64,000 nucleotides of DNA from Fictibacillus aquaticus (GCF_002245695.1 NZ_NOII01000002.1:62001-126000), one strand, 5' to 3'. Shown: positions 50,850-60,105, counted from the stretch's first letter. The notes: generated by a model not told the origin, from the sequence alone. Numbers and translations are program-made.

Positions 50850-50873
50850 ATGCAAAACGTTATGTAATTTTTA

Positions 50874-50950
50874 TGGGGCGATCGAGGGGAATCGAACCCC
50901 CGAATGTCGGAACCACAATCCGATGCGTTAACCACTTCGCCACGACCGCC
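50874..50950 (-). tRNA. tRNA-His (GTG)
   Basis: Anticodon GTG in GGATTGTGGTTCC, extra 5' G (G-1) opposite C73 as in all His tRNAs, encoded CCA. Confidence 0.95.
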
Positions 50951-50992
50951 ATAATTCTATTTTTTGTTTTAGTGTTGGATCTAAAAACATTA

Positions 50993-51069
50993 TGGTAGCG
51001 GCGGAGGGAGTCGAACCCACGACCTCACGGGTATGAACCGTACGCTCTAGCCAGCTGAGCTACACCGCC
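50993..51069 (-). tRNA. Elongator tRNA-Met (CAT)
   Basis: 77 nt, acceptor GGCGGTG, anticodon CAT in CGGTTCATACCCG, encoded CCA; sequence type of Bacillus elongator Met. Confidence 0.9.
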
Positions 51070-51073
51070 ATAA

Positions 51074-51148
51074 TGGCTCCACAGGCAGGACTCGAACCTG
51101 CGACCGATCGGTTAACAGCCGATAGCTCTACCACTGAGCTACTGTGGA
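51074..51148 (-). tRNA. tRNA-Asn (GTT)
   Basis: 75 nt, acceptor TCCACAG/CTGTGGA, anticodon GTT in GGCTGTTAACC, encoded CCA. First gene of the minus-strand tRNA cluster. Confidence 0.95.
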
Positions 51149-51291
51149 ATATCTTGTTTCTCCTGTTAAGGACAAGAATTACTATATCATGTTTGCTTGC
51201 TAAGTGTCAAACACTTTTTTCTTGCCAATGTTTTCACTTTTTTGGGAAACAAGATAACTATAGCACGATGGTTTGTAAATATCAATCATAG

Positions 51292-51780
51292 CTAAAGAAC
51301 TGTCCAAAGGAAGTAAGCGATCATCATTGCCTGGGCAATGCCTTTTATTAGTGAACTTCCGATAAAGCCTACGAGAGACCCGATTCCCACTTTCGCTGAT
51401 GTTTTAAAACCTTTCTTATGGATGATCATCTCAGCGAGTGCAGCACCGAGAAACGGTCCGATCAGGATACCGATAAACGGGATAGGTATGACAAAGGGAC
51501 CTGCGATCAGCCCAATAGTGCTGCCCCAAATCGCAGCTTTTGATCCTCCCTGCCTTTTCACTCCATACGCGTTACCCGCATAATCGGCTGCGAACAGCGA
51601 GGCGAAGAGAATACCCTGTACAATCCAGAAAAGGATACTGAAGGGTTCAAACGAAAAAGCAAGGCCGTAGATCACGAATCCAAGGGCAAGAAATAGGGCT
51701 CCAGGCAATATAGGGAACACTAATGCGGCAAATGCCAGCAAGAAACTGAGGCCGATCAAGATCCAATAAAATGTATCCAT
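51292..51780 (-). CDS. DUF456 membrane protein (YqgC-like)
   Basis: 162 residues, about four to five membrane helices with the DUF456 glycine-zipper motifs (FPILPGALFLALGFVIYG, GLIAGPFVIPIPFIGILIGP, LGAALAEMI). Function unknown. In B. subtilis a similar gene neighbours sodA. Promoter region shared with the upstream Na/Pi gene terminator. Confidence 0.87.
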   Translation of the reverse strand: MDTFYWILIGLSFLLAFAALVFPILPGALFLALGFVIYGLAFSFEPFSILFWIVQGILFASLFAADYAGNAYGVKRQGGSKAAIWGSTIGLIAGPFVIPIPFIGILIGPFLGAALAEMIIHKKGFKTSAKVGIGSLVGFIGSSLIKGIAQAMMIAYFLWTVL

Positions 51781-51819
51781 GTATTCACTCTCCTGATTTT
51801 ACGTGTTGGTAAACATACG

Positions 51820-51851
51820 AAAAGAAGACGGATAAAGTTCCGTCTTCTTTT
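51820..51851 (-). terminator. Terminator after the Na/Pi cotransporter gene
   Basis: AAAAGAAGACGG and CCGTCTTCTTTT perfect 12-bp arms, overlapping the stop codon. Confidence 0.85.
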
Positions 51852-53469
51852 AATGGGAAAGAACAGCTTCTGCCAAATTGACTGAATGGTCGCCGATTCT
51901 CTCCAGGTTACTTACAATATCAACGAAGACAATCCCTGCAGATACTTCGCAAATCCCCTCGTTCACCCTGATAATATGCTGTTTTCTGAGGTCGCGTTCC
52001 ATCTGGTCTATTTTTTCTTCCAGTGCGAGAACTTCTTCAGCTGTTTTTCTGTCTTGATCCTTTATTGAGAGAATCGCTTTTTCAAGCGTATTAACGGTTA
52101 ATGTAATCATCGTGTTAAGATCGTCCATCGCCTGGCTGGTAAGAGTTATGTTATTGCGCATCTGATATTCTACAAGCTCGACGATATTTTCCATATGATC
52201 TCCGATGCGTTCAATGTCTCGGGCAGCCTCGAGGAGCATCGTATGCTCGCCAGACTCTGACTTTGTGAGAGGATGAGTCGAGAGTTTTACGAGATAGCCG
52301 GTGACCTGCTTGTCCAGGTGGTTGATTGCTTCTTCATAATTAAGCGCTCTGTCGGCATTTTTTAATTTTTTGCTGTTTAAATATTCAGCAGTTTCTAATA
52401 AACCGCTTTTTGAGAATTCGGCCATGCGGAGTATCTCCAGCCTCGCTTGACGGAGCGCAAGTACAGGCGCTGTTTCAAGTACCATCATGTCAAGATGCTT
52501 TGCCTTATACTCAATTGTATGGTCTTCCCCTTTAATGAGCTTTGTCACCGTATAAGCGAGCAGGCCGATTAATGGAAACTGGATGAGGACGTTTGTCACA
52601 TTAAACGTGCCGTGTGCCACTGCAATCTGCATGGCAGGCATTAGCCCCCAGAGTTCAGTAATGTACTGAACAAATGCTATGTATGGACTTAATAGCAGCA
52701 TAAAAAGGACCGTCCCGGCAACGTTGAACAGCACATGTGTCATAGCTGCCCGCCTTGCAGCTACACTGGCACCGATAGAAGCCAGTACTGCTGTAGCGGT
52801 TGTTCCGATGTTGTCACCGAACAAAATAGGAACCGCCGTTTTAAGGTCTAAGAGATCCTGCGAGTATAATTCCTGCAGGATGCCGATTGTCGCTGAAGAA
52901 GACTGTACCACTAACGTGATGATCGTACCGGCTAGAATTCCCAGTACAGGATTGCTGCCCATCGATAAGGTCATTTCCTTAAAAGCTTGTGAATATTGCA
53001 GCGGTTCTACACCTTTACCCATAAGTTCGAGGCCTAAGAACAGGCTTCCAAAGCCAAATAATATCTGACCGATATGCGTCCAAAGCGCTTTTGTAAAGAA
53101 GAAAACAAGTATTGCTCCAGCGGCCATAATCGGAAGGGCGTATTCTCCGATATCCACCCCTATGATAAAGGAAGTGATCGTTGTTCCAATATTAGCCCCC
53201 ATGATAACGCCTATTGACTGCCTGAGCGTCATGAAGCCAGCATTTACAAGACCAACAGTAAGTACCGTTGTGCCTGAGCTTGACTGGATCAAAATCGTGA
53301 CAAATATACCAGCCAGAACGCCCATGAACGGATTGGCAGTGAACTTATCAAGTATATCGCGCAGCCGGTCACCTGCCGTGTTCTGCAGACCTTCTCCCAT
53401 ATATTTTATACCGAATAAAAAAATGCCGAGTCCTCCGGCAAAATGAAATATCATTTCCTGTATTCCCAA
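51850..53469 (-). CDS. Na/Pi cotransporter family protein with PhoU-like domain
   Basis: 539 residues. Two inverted Na_Pi_cotrans repeats in residues 1-310, each with a QSSS motif (ILIQSSSGTTVLTVGL and LVVQSSSATIGIL), then a C-terminal PhoU-like helical domain (EAARDIERIGDHMENIVELV and DIVSNLERIGDHSVNLAE). Probably sodium-driven phosphate uptake or leakage control, complementing Pst. No Pho box seen in the upstream 60 bp. Confidence 0.93.
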   Translation of the reverse strand: MGIQEMIFHFAGGLGIFLFGIKYMGEGLQNTAGDRLRDILDKFTANPFMGVLAGIFVTILIQSSSGTTVLTVGLVNAGFMTLRQSIGVIMGANIGTTITSFIIGVDIGEYALPIMAAGAILVFFFTKALWTHIGQILFGFGSLFLGLELMGKGVEPLQYSQAFKEMTLSMGSNPVLGILAGTIITLVVQSSSATIGILQELYSQDLLDLKTAVPILFGDNIGTTATAVLASIGASVAARRAAMTHVLFNVAGTVLFMLLLSPYIAFVQYITELWGLMPAMQIAVAHGTFNVTNVLIQFPLIGLLAYTVTKLIKGEDHTIEYKAKHLDMMVLETAPVLALRQARLEILRMAEFSKSGLLETAEYLNSKKLKNADRALNYEEAINHLDKQVTGYLVKLSTHPLTKSESGEHTMLLEAARDIERIGDHMENIVELVEYQMRNNITLTSQAMDDLNTMITLTVNTLEKAILSIKDQDRKTAEEVLALEEKIDQMERDLRKQHIIRVNEGICEVSAGIVFVDIVSNLERIGDHSVNLAEAVLSH

Positions 53470-53630
53470 ACGAACAGCTCCTTGAATATGTTTGCCTGGT
53501 AGATTCCTTAGCTAAAAAACATTATCTCTATTTGTTGTTTTTTTGTAAAGGTTTGTTAAAACGTTCATTGTCTGAACAGATACTATTAAGATACAATATA
53601 ACCGTTAATAACCTAAAGGAGAACTGCAAC

Positions 53631-54395
53631 TTGAACTTGTTTAAACGATTGCTTCACAGCCTTTACTCCCCTGAATCCATCGCAAAGCTGCGGTTCACAG
53701 GAGTGGGCAGCGCTATTCTTTATGTCTTTCTATTGATGCTTCTTTCCACTCTGCCGTCCGCTATTATGCTCGGCCAGTCCTTTTCCAGCGCTGTCAGCGG
53801 ATTTGAAGAGTCCATGAAAGATAACCTTCCGTCCTTCAAGCTGGAAAATGGTGTTCTTCAATCTCCCGAAAAAAAACCGGTCGTGACTGAAGGAGATGGG
53901 TTTTATTTTATTTTTGATCCGCATGATCAAATCAGCCAGGATAAAACCCGCGAGTACGATGATGTTATCTCATTTGACAGCGACCGTGCTGTTGTTCGTT
54001 CTAACGGCAGCGAGGATGCTGTCACGTATACATCGCTTGGAGCTGATAACCTGACGAAAGAAGATCTTTTATCTGCTCTTCAGTCTTTCGATGGAATGCT
54101 CCCGATCCTGCTCCCAGTGTTATATGTCATTTCTTACATTTTGATTGCAGGCGCGGCTTTCACTGGTGTATCACTTCTTGCGGTAATCGGTTTAGGAATG
54201 AAGAACTCCCTCCGACGCCGTCTTCAATACAAACAGCTTTGGGTTATGTCGATCTACAGCATCACATTGCCTGTCGCATTTTTCACCGTCATGTCACTGC
54301 TGAAAACGAGCGTGCCGTTTTCGTTCTTTATATTTACAGGGGTATCGATGATCATGCTTTATCTTTCTATAAAAGAAGTTCCACAGCAAAAGTAA
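53631..54395 (+). CDS. DUF1189 membrane protein
   Basis: 254 residues from a TTG at 53631 (AAAGGAG site); the frame extends upstream to 53532 but with no ribosome site. Starts MNLFKRLLHSLYSPESIAKL, typical of DUF1189, with about five membrane helices and an external domain at 45-150 (FDPHDQISQDK). Function unknown. Divergent from the Na/Pi gene. Confidence 0.82.
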   Translation: MNLFKRLLHSLYSPESIAKLRFTGVGSAILYVFLLMLLSTLPSAIMLGQSFSSAVSGFEESMKDNLPSFKLENGVLQSPEKKPVVTEGDGFYFIFDPHDQISQDKTREYDDVISFDSDRAVVRSNGSEDAVTYTSLGADNLTKEDLLSALQSFDGMLPILLPVLYVISYILIAGAAFTGVSLLAVIGLGMKNSLRRRLQYKQLWVMSIYSITLPVAFFTVMSLLKTSVPFSFFIFTGVSMIMLYLSIKEVPQQK

Positions 54396-54421
54396 AAGGG
54401 CCTCCGAAGAGGCCCTTTTAC
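54394..54421. terminator. Bidirectional terminator after the DUF1189 gene
   Basis: AAAAGGGCCTC-CGAA-GAGGCCCTTTT, perfect 11-bp arms. Confidence 0.85.
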
Positions 54422-54508
54422 TTTTGCTCTGTTAATCTTTCATGCAGTTTTTTAATCTTAAGCCGAAAACCGGCGATCAGCGTCTACAGAGCAGTTTATG
54501 CGATCATA

Positions 54509-55384
54509 TTATTTAAATAAATTTTTGATAGCTTCAATAATCGCGATAAAGAAATCCAAAAGCTTTTGAAGGAACGACTTTGTTTCTTCGCTGTTCAAGA
54601 TCTCGCCAACGTTATCTTTTATGTCTTTAAGCTGCGTTTGTACTTGATCCCAGTCAATGTTTAAATCTTTCATTCGGTTGAAAAGAGATGTCAGACCGTT
54701 AAGCTCTTCATCCGTCAGTTCAATGCCTAGATCCTTCGCAGTTTTCTGGATGAGCGTTTTAAGCTCTTCTTCAGACATGGATGGGTTTTGAGAGACTTCT
54801 TCTTTCACCTTCGTTACCAGCTCGGACGCTTTTTCAGCTCCGATCCGCTGACCAAGCTCTGAAGTTTTTACCATTTCTTCATTGGCAACCTGCTTCTGCT
54901 CCTCAGGTATCTCGATCTGCGCCGTTGTTTCATATGCTTTTAAAATCCCCGTAAGTGCGGCTGTGCCCGAAACCGCAAATGGAGCGGTGACGAAAATTTC
55001 AGCGTCTTTTACTCCAGCAGTTGTCAGAGCGTTCATGTACATTTCCTCTGTTACATGGTTAATGTTGTTTGTTTTGACACTTAACCCTTTTCCTTCCTCC
55101 GCTATCGTAATCTTAGCTGATGAGATAGCTTTTGTACCGATCTGGGCTTTAGACATATAATCTCCCAGATATTCATGTTCTTCTTTATTAGACACTGTAA
55201 CCGTCTGGACGTTCGCATCAACACCCATTTCTTCAAGCACCGCTGTTTTTTGCTCTTCTGTAAGGTTCTCGCCAAGTGTAACGATCACATCACCAGGAGC
55301 TGCATCCGCAGATGCTTTAAACGGCGCAGCCATAAACATGCCTGCCATTAATGCGAAAAGGCAGATTGCTTTTATTGCTTTCAC
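54509..55384 (-). CDS. Secreted DUF1002 protein (YpuA-like)
   Basis: 291 residues from a GTG at 55384 (GAGGTGAT site). Signal peptide KAIKAICLFALMAGMFMAAP with cleavage near ASADA. The DUF1002 body shows VIVTLGENLTEEQKTAVLEE, ITIAEEGKGLSVKTNNINHV and a C-terminal helical half (TDEELNGLTSLFNRMKDLNI). Function unknown, cell-surface or exported. Confidence 0.87.
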   Translation of the reverse strand: MKAIKAICLFALMAGMFMAAPFKASADAAPGDVIVTLGENLTEEQKTAVLEEMGVDANVQTVTVSNKEEHEYLGDYMSKAQIGTKAISSAKITIAEEGKGLSVKTNNINHVTEEMYMNALTTAGVKDAEIFVTAPFAVSGTAALTGILKAYETTAQIEIPEEQKQVANEEMVKTSELGQRIGAEKASELVTKVKEEVSQNPSMSEEELKTLIQKTAKDLGIELTDEELNGLTSLFNRMKDLNIDWDQVQTQLKDIKDNVGEILNSEETKSFLQKLLDFFIAIIEAIKNLFK

Positions 55385-55545
55385 AAATATCACCTCAAAA
55401 TAAGGATTAAGTTATACCATACGCGGCTGTACACGATTTCCTGCACGTCGTATATACTGCCATTTTACACCATAACACAATTTCGGTAAAAATTTGGAAT
55501 AAAAAAAATGGACAAGCATATGGTTTCCTTAAAGGGGGAGTCGCC

Positions 55546-55863
55546 ATGAAAAAATTTATATCCGGTATGCTGATCTTGCTTGTGTTATATGTCATTGTAT
55601 ATGACCTGAAAATCGGAACATTGCCTGCGGCTGCTCTTCCTCAGCAGGTAAAGAGTGAGAAGAACAATGAGAGATATTCCTTAATAACTATAAAGCCCGG
55701 AGACACCGTCCTTTCAATTATGGAAAAAAGCAGCGGCAGCAAAAAGTTCAACATGGTCACGATGGTGAAAGATTTCAAACGACTCAATCCTTCCGTCAAT
55801 CCAGACCGCATTATTCCTGGAAAAACGTATAAGTTCCCGCTATACGCCAAAGATAAACGTTAA
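55546..55863 (+). CDS. Membrane-anchored LysM domain protein
   Basis: 105 residues: an N-terminal helix (FISGMLILLVLYVIVYDL) and a LysM-type domain from about 48 (YSLITIKPGDTVLSIMEK, KRLNPSVNPDRIIPGKTYKF) that binds peptidoglycan glycan. Located just upstream of ispG. Starts behind AAAGGGGGAGTCGCC. Confidence 0.88.
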   Translation: MKKFISGMLILLVLYVIVYDLKIGTLPAAALPQQVKSEKNNERYSLITIKPGDTVLSIMEKSSGSKKFNMVTMVKDFKRLNPSVNPDRIIPGKTYKFPLYAKDKR

Positions 55864-55951
55864 GATTCCTTGCCAAAGTAAATTAATACTTGCTAAAATG
55901 AACAGATGACATGCATTACCTGTCAACTTATCATAAAGGAGCGATTCACCA

Positions 55952-57064
55952 ATGAGTGAAATCAATCATCGTTCGCGCACACGGCCTGTTAAAGTGGGAC
56001 CTCTTACGATCGGAGGCAACAACCAGGTCATCGTACAAAGTATGACGACAACGAAAACTCATGACGTAGAAGCTACAGTTGCGGAAATCAAACGGCTGGA
56101 AGAAGCAGGCTGTCAGGTTGTCCGAGTTGCCTGTCCGGATATGAGAGCTGCAGAAGCGATAGCTGATATAAAAAAACAAATTAACATACCTCTTGTTGTA
56201 GATATTCATTTTGATTATAAACTGGCTTTGAAGGCGATCGAGGGCGGTGCGGATAAAATCCGGATCAACCCTGGCAACATCGGCCGACGCGAGAAGGTAG
56301 AAGCCGTAGTAAAAGCCGCAAAAGAAAAAGGAATTCCTATCCGTATCGGTGTCAATGCCGGGTCTCTCGAGAAGAAATATCTAGAGAAATATGGATATCC
56401 AACTGCAGATGGAATGGTAGAAAGCGCACTGGATCATATTAAGATCCTGGAAGACCTCGATTTCCACGATATTATCGTTTCTATGAAAGCTTCGGATATT
56501 AACTTAGCAATTGAGGCATATGAAAAAGCTTCTAAAGCTTTTAATTATCCGCTCCATCTTGGGATTACTGAATCAGGCACACTATTTGCTGGTACGGTAA
56601 AAAGTGCTGCAGGGCTTGGTGTTATCCTGAGCAAAGGAATCGGGAACACGTTAAGGGTATCTTTAAGTGCAGATCCTGTGGAAGAAGTGAAAGTCGCCCG
56701 CGAGCTGCTAAAGTCATTTGGCCTGCTGTCTGATGCAGCCACCTTGATTTCATGTCCTACTTGCGGGAGAATCGAGATCGATTTGATTTCAATCGCAAAC
56801 GAAGTAGAAGAATATATTTCAAAAGTGAAAGCGCCGATTAAAGTGGCGGTTTTAGGCTGCGCCGTTAACGGTCCTGGAGAAGCACGCGAAGCTGATATCG
56901 GCATCGCCGGCGCTCGCGGTGAAGGACTGTTGTTCCGCCATGGCGAGATCGTCCGCAAGATTCCAGAAGATCAGCTTCTCGATGAACTGAAGAAGGAAAT
57001 CGACATCCTCGCAGAAGCCCATAAAAAAAAGCTGGCTGAAGAAGCCGAAGCCCAGAACGCATAA
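55952..57064 (+). CDS. ispG: 4-hydroxy-3-methylbut-2-en-1-yl diphosphate synthase
   Basis: 370 residues. TIM-barrel start with [20 protein letters not shown] and VADIHFDYK-like [20 protein letters not shown]; the 4Fe-4S cluster ligands lie in [12 protein letters not shown] and [11 protein letters not shown] near the C-terminus. Reduces MEcPP to HMBPP in the non-mevalonate isoprenoid pathway. Start behind AAAGGAGCG. The C-terminal tail ([17 protein letters not shown]) is longer than in E. coli. Confidence 0.97.
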   Translation: MSEINHRSRTRPVKVGPLTIGGNNQVIVQSMTTTKTHDVEATVAEIKRLEEAGCQVVRVACPDMRAAEAIADIKKQINIPLVVDIHFDYKLALKAIEGGADKIRINPGNIGRREKVEAVVKAAKEKGIPIRIGVNAGSLEKKYLEKYGYPTADGMVESALDHIKILEDLDFHDIIVSMKASDINLAIEAYEKASKAFNYPLHLGITESGTLFAGTVKSAAGLGVILSKGIGNTLRVSLSADPVEEVKVARELLKSFGLLSDAATLISCPTCGRIEIDLISIANEVEEYISKVKAPIKVAVLGCAVNGPGEAREADIGIAGARGEGLLFRHGEIVRKIPEDQLLDELKKEIDILAEAHKKKLAEEAEAQNA

Positions 57065-57070
57065 ATCGAT

Positions 57071-57088
57071 CCAGCTGATATCAGCTGG
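57071..57088. other. Perfect 18-bp palindrome after ispG
   Basis: CCAGCTGATATCAGCTGG is fully self-complementary, 6 bp after the ispG stop and just before its terminator. Possibly part of a double terminator or a protein site. Confidence 0.5.
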
Positions 57089-57094
57089 ACCAGA

Positions 57095-57126
57095 AAAAGC
57101 CCTCCGCCTTCAGTGGAGGGCTTTAC
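57095..57126 (+). terminator. Terminator of ispG
   Basis: AAAAGCCCTCC and GGAGGGCTTT arms with a 9-nt loop, then T-rich sequence. Confidence 0.85.
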
Positions 57127-57144
57127 TTTTGTTATTTAAAGTGT

Positions 57145-57212
57145 GGGGGTACGGTACTTTTTTGCAATTCAAGCCGTGTTTGCTCGTTTTTTTATTAAAG
57201 TACCGTACCCCC
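57145..57212. repeat. 16-bp perfect inverted repeat, REP-like element
   Basis: GGGGGTACGGTACTTT (57145-57160) and its exact complement AAAGTACCGTACCCCC (57197-57212) enclose 36 nt. Ends in GGGGG and contains the self-complementary GTAC twice. Looks like a short interspersed palindrome or mini-transposon end; no gene inside. Confidence 0.65.
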
Positions 57213-57240
57213 GCTGGGCTATCTCATCATCTTTCCGCGA

Positions 57241-57603
57241 CTAAAAGAAAGGGGCAAAGATGAGCGAGATAATGATGGAAACAGCGCCTAGACCAATTGC
57301 CCAGTTTCCAAGCGATCGTGCTCCGAGCCTTCGTGCGATAAATCCAAGGACTACAGCAGCCCCGCCGAAAAAGACTGGCAGGATAAACAATGACAATGCG
57401 GCTAAGATAACGGCAGCTATCCCTGTAACTTTTCCTATGCCAGCATAATCCTGTTTTCGTTCATGAATATGAGCTTCTTCCTCACGGCCTGTTCTCGGCT
57501 TTTCGTTTTCAGGAAGTGTCAAATCGCGGTTAAGCGGCAGCACCTCGGCTGCTATTTCTTCATCAAACCGCGCATCATCCATCCTGTTTCTTCTTTCATC
57601 CAT
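57241..57603 (-). CDS. DUF4190-like membrane protein (YqfX position)
   Basis: 120 residues from the ATG at 57603 (GAGGGATG site). An acidic and polar cytoplasmic half (1-70) is followed by two membrane helices (GKVTGIAAVILAALSLFILP, GNWAIGLGAVSIIISLIF) with the DUF4190-type glycine pattern between. Function unknown. In B. subtilis yqfX lies next to ispG in the same way. Confidence 0.75.
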   Translation of the reverse strand: MDERRNRMDDARFDEEIAAEVLPLNRDLTLPENEKPRTGREEEAHIHERKQDYAGIGKVTGIAAVILAALSLFILPVFFGGAAVVLGFIARRLGARSLGNWAIGLGAVSIIISLIFAPFF

Positions 57604-57700
57604 GATGCATCCCTCGCTTTGTTTAGAAGTCGGAGCGCTATTAGTATGCACTACGGTCTATACGTTATTGATGTAAACAATTGGCGAGCGTAGAAATGCA

Positions 57701-57730
57701 AAAAACCCGCTCATTAAACAGCGGGTTTTT
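57701..57730. terminator. Bidirectional terminator
   Basis: AAAAACCCGC-tcattaaaca-GCGGGTTTTT, perfect 10-bp arms, just downstream of the DUF1540 gene. Confidence 0.85.
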
Positions 57731-57739
57731 GCAGCGTCA

Positions 57740-57952
57740 CTAGTGCTTAGGACGGAATGTATGGCAGCACGTCTCTTCTGCATTGTGTGCGGAATCTTTA
57801 TGGGCTGCTTGTCCAGACAGTTCTCCGTCTGCACTCATATCGAATGAACTGTTTGCATGCCTGTCGATCTCCACCAAAATGGCATCGGCAGCGCAGTTGT
57901 TTCCTTCAGCCCAATACGTGCAGTTTGCAACATTACATTTCACATCTGGCAT
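57740..57952 (-). CDS. DUF1540 cysteine-rich small protein
   Basis: 70 residues from the ATG at 57952, spaced well from AAAGGAGGAG. DUF1540 motif: VKCNVANCTYWAEGNNCAAD with three Cys, and CCHTF near the end, together a probable metal site. Widespread in Bacillus, function unknown. It lies between the zur and YqfX-like genes. Confidence 0.88.
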   Translation of the reverse strand: MPDVKCNVANCTYWAEGNNCAADAILVEIDRHANSSFDMSADGELSGQAAHKDSAHNAEETCCHTFRPKH

Positions 57953-58010
57953 AATCATACTCCTCCTTTATCTTTAGCTTTTCTGACTTAAAGGAGTTTC
58001 ATACTTCTGA

Positions 58011-58442
58011 TCATGCTTTTTTGCAAGAAGTGCAATAGCCGTATATTTCGAATTTATGGCCTGTAATTTCAAATCCTTCCATGTTCGTTGAAACGGAATC
58101 CATCGGGCATGCATCCACTGACCTTGTAACTCCGCATGTGAGGCAGATGATGTGATGATGATGGTGTCCTGCAGAACAGGTAAAACGAAACTTCTTCTCG
58201 CCTTCCCATTCTGTTTCTTCTAGAAGTCCATGCTCTGCAAAAACAGATAAATTACGATATATCGTATCAAACGAAAGACCGGGATATTTATTTTTCAACG
58301 CTTCTTGAACATCTTTTGCAGACAGATAGCGTTTTTCATCTGCAAACACTTCAAGCAAATCTCTTCGTTTGTCTGTATTTTTATACCCTTTTTCCTTTAA
58401 TTTCGCGATAGCCTGATTAACGGTCATAGGATTTTGGCCCAT
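58011..58442 (-). CDS. zur: Zinc uptake regulator (Fur family)
   Basis: 143 residues. N-terminal winged helix (KNTDKRRDLLEVFADEKRYL, SFDTIYRNLSVFAEHGLLEE), a His cluster HHHHHIICLTCG, and two structural CxxC pairs (CLTCG, CTSCKK). Represses zinc-uptake genes when zinc is sufficient. It overlaps the end of znuB by 26 nt, so it is part of the operon it probably controls. Fur or PerR are less likely because of the position behind zinc-transport genes. Confidence 0.9.
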   Translation of the reverse strand: MGQNPMTVNQAIAKLKEKGYKNTDKRRDLLEVFADEKRYLSAKDVQEALKNKYPGLSFDTIYRNLSVFAEHGLLEETEWEGEKKFRFTCSAGHHHHHIICLTCGVTRSVDACPMDSVSTNMEGFEITGHKFEIYGYCTSCKKA

Positions 58443-59283
58443 AAATCTTCTCCTCCCCTGTCATTTTCCACTTTTTGTAACTTATCGCTAACAGCAGGAT
58501 GATGACGGAACAAATAACGATTGTTCCACCAGATGCAAGGTCAAGATAATAAGATAAAATAAGTCCTGATATAACGGCTGTTTCGCCAAATATCACCGAT
58601 AAGATAAAGGCCTGCTTAAAGCCTCTGGCGACCCTGATGCTTGCAGCAACCGGAAGTGTCATCAAACTCGAGACGAGCAGGATGCCGACAATTTTCATTG
58701 ATGCTGCGATGACTAACGCCGTCATCGCCATGAAAACAAGCAAAATCCCGCTGCCTTTAATCCCGCTCAGCTTTGCCTGTTCTTCATCAAAGGAAAGGAC
58801 GAAAAGTTCTTTATACAATGCCCAGATCACAGCCAGGACCACGACCATCACAACAAATATTGTCCAGACATCTGACCGTGTAACTGAGATGATGCTGCCG
58901 AAAAGATAGTTGAACAAATCCGTGTTAAAGCCGTCAGCCAACGAAATGAATATAACACTGAGCCCGATTCCTGCTGACATAATGATCGGTATAGCCAGTT
59001 CTTCATAGTGCTTGTACACTTTCCGAAGACGTTCAATCAGCAAGGCGCCGGAAACAGAGAACACCATTCCCATATAAACAGGATTTACCCCAGCGAACAC
59101 GGTTGACCACTTGCCGAGCAGCAGGTTGGCCGCAATGCCAGCTAATGTGATATGTGACAATGCATCGGCAATTAACGCCTGTTTCCTCACTACAATAAAA
59201 ACGCCGAGCACAGGTGCGATTAGCCCGATCATCAGGCCGGTCATTAACGCGTTCTGCAAAAATTCAAACTGAAAAAAAGCCAT
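58417..59283 (-). CDS. znuB: Zinc ABC transporter permease
   Basis: 288 residues from the ATG at 59283 (AAGGAACG site; a TAATG overlap start at 59301 is the alternative). Eight to nine hydrophobic helices of the ABC-3 family: VFIVVRKQALIADALSHITL, LGLSVIFISLADGFNTDL, VAASIRVARGFKQAF. It carries zinc across the membrane with ZnuC. No substrate-binding gene accompanies it. Confidence 0.9.
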   Translation of the reverse strand: MAFFQFEFLQNALMTGLMIGLIAPVLGVFIVVRKQALIADALSHITLAGIAANLLLGKWSTVFAGVNPVYMGMVFSVSGALLIERLRKVYKHYEELAIPIIMSAGIGLSVIFISLADGFNTDLFNYLFGSIISVTRSDVWTIFVVMVVVLAVIWALYKELFVLSFDEEQAKLSGIKGSGILLVFMAMTALVIAASMKIVGILLVSSLMTLPVAASIRVARGFKQAFILSVIFGETAVISGLILSYYLDLASGGTIVICSVIILLLAISYKKWKMTGEEKIYGPKSYDR

Positions 59284-59300
59284 CTTTAACGTTCCTTCCA

Positions 59301-60074
59301 TTAATGAGTGTGATCAAGAACATGCACCTTATGCCCGTAGAAAGAGGATAGTTTTTCTTTGGAGACCTTTTCGAACTCGTCCGTTTTTCCATGAAAATGC
59401 AGCGTTTTGTTCAGGCATGCAACGTTTGTCACATAATCAGACATTACACCTACATCATGAGTGACAAGCAAGAGTGTCATGTTCCTTTCACGGTGCAGAT
59501 CCTTAAGCATCTGATAGAATGTATCCGCAGAAAGAGCGTCCACACCAACAGTCGGTTCATCAAGAATCAGGAGTTCTGGTTCGCTTACAAGGGCTCGGGC
59601 AATAAAGACTCTTTGCTGCTGTCCTCCCGAAAGTTCTCCAATATTCCTGCTGCTGTAGGCATCCATCCCAACCGCTTCCAACGCTTCTTTCACTTTAATG
59701 CGGTGTTCTCGTTTTAAGAATCGGAATAATCCGACTTTGCCGAAAAGACCCATCGATACGACCTCAAACACAGTAGCTGGAAAAGATGTGTTAAAACTGC
59801 TCGCTTTTTGAGACACATAACCGATCTTGTCCCAGCGGCGGAACTTTGCCGCCTGCTCCCCAAAGAGAAGTACTTCCCCTTTTTGAGCCTGCTGGAGACC
59901 TAGAATGCATTTAATAAGCGTGGACTTTCCAGATCCGTTTGGGCCGACCAGTCCGAGAAAATCCCCTTTTTTTACATCAAGATTGATGTTTTCCAGTACA
60001 TTCGCCTGACCGTAATGGTAATATAAATTTTTTATCGAAATAATGGGCTCTTTCAGCCTTGATTGTTCCATCAT
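59301..60074 (-). CDS. znuC: Zinc ABC transporter ATP-binding protein
   Basis: 257 residues: Walker A GPNGSGKST, signature LSGGQQQR, Walker B LLILDEPTVGVD, switch His in VTHDVG. The C-terminus ends in a His-containing tail (YGHKVHVLDHTH) often seen in zinc ATPases. Two adjacent ATG codons begin it. A Zur box lies 17 bp upstream. Confidence 0.92.
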   Translation of the reverse strand: MMEQSRLKEPIISIKNLYYHYGQANVLENINLDVKKGDFLGLVGPNGSGKSTLIKCILGLQQAQKGEVLLFGEQAAKFRRWDKIGYVSQKASSFNTSFPATVFEVVSMGLFGKVGLFRFLKREHRIKVKEALEAVGMDAYSSRNIGELSGGQQQRVFIARALVSEPELLILDEPTVGVDALSADTFYQMLKDLHRERNMTLLLVTHDVGVMSDYVTNVACLNKTLHFHGKTDEFEKVSKEKLSSFYGHKVHVLDHTH

Positions 60075-60090
60075 TAAACACCCTTAGTTT

Positions 60091-60105
60091 TAGTAATGAG
60101 TACGA
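60091..60105. promoter_or_regulatory. Zur box upstream of znuC
   Basis: Read on the minus strand TCGTACTCATTACTA matches TCGTAATNATTACGA at 12 of 14 fixed positions, with AAA to its left. It lies in the znuC leader. Confidence 0.7.

Noticed and set aside
51073-51291. A 72-codon plus-strand frame starting MAPQAGLEPATDRL
   Set aside because: Another typical artefact of reading the complement of a tRNA gene (tRNA-Asn) as protein.
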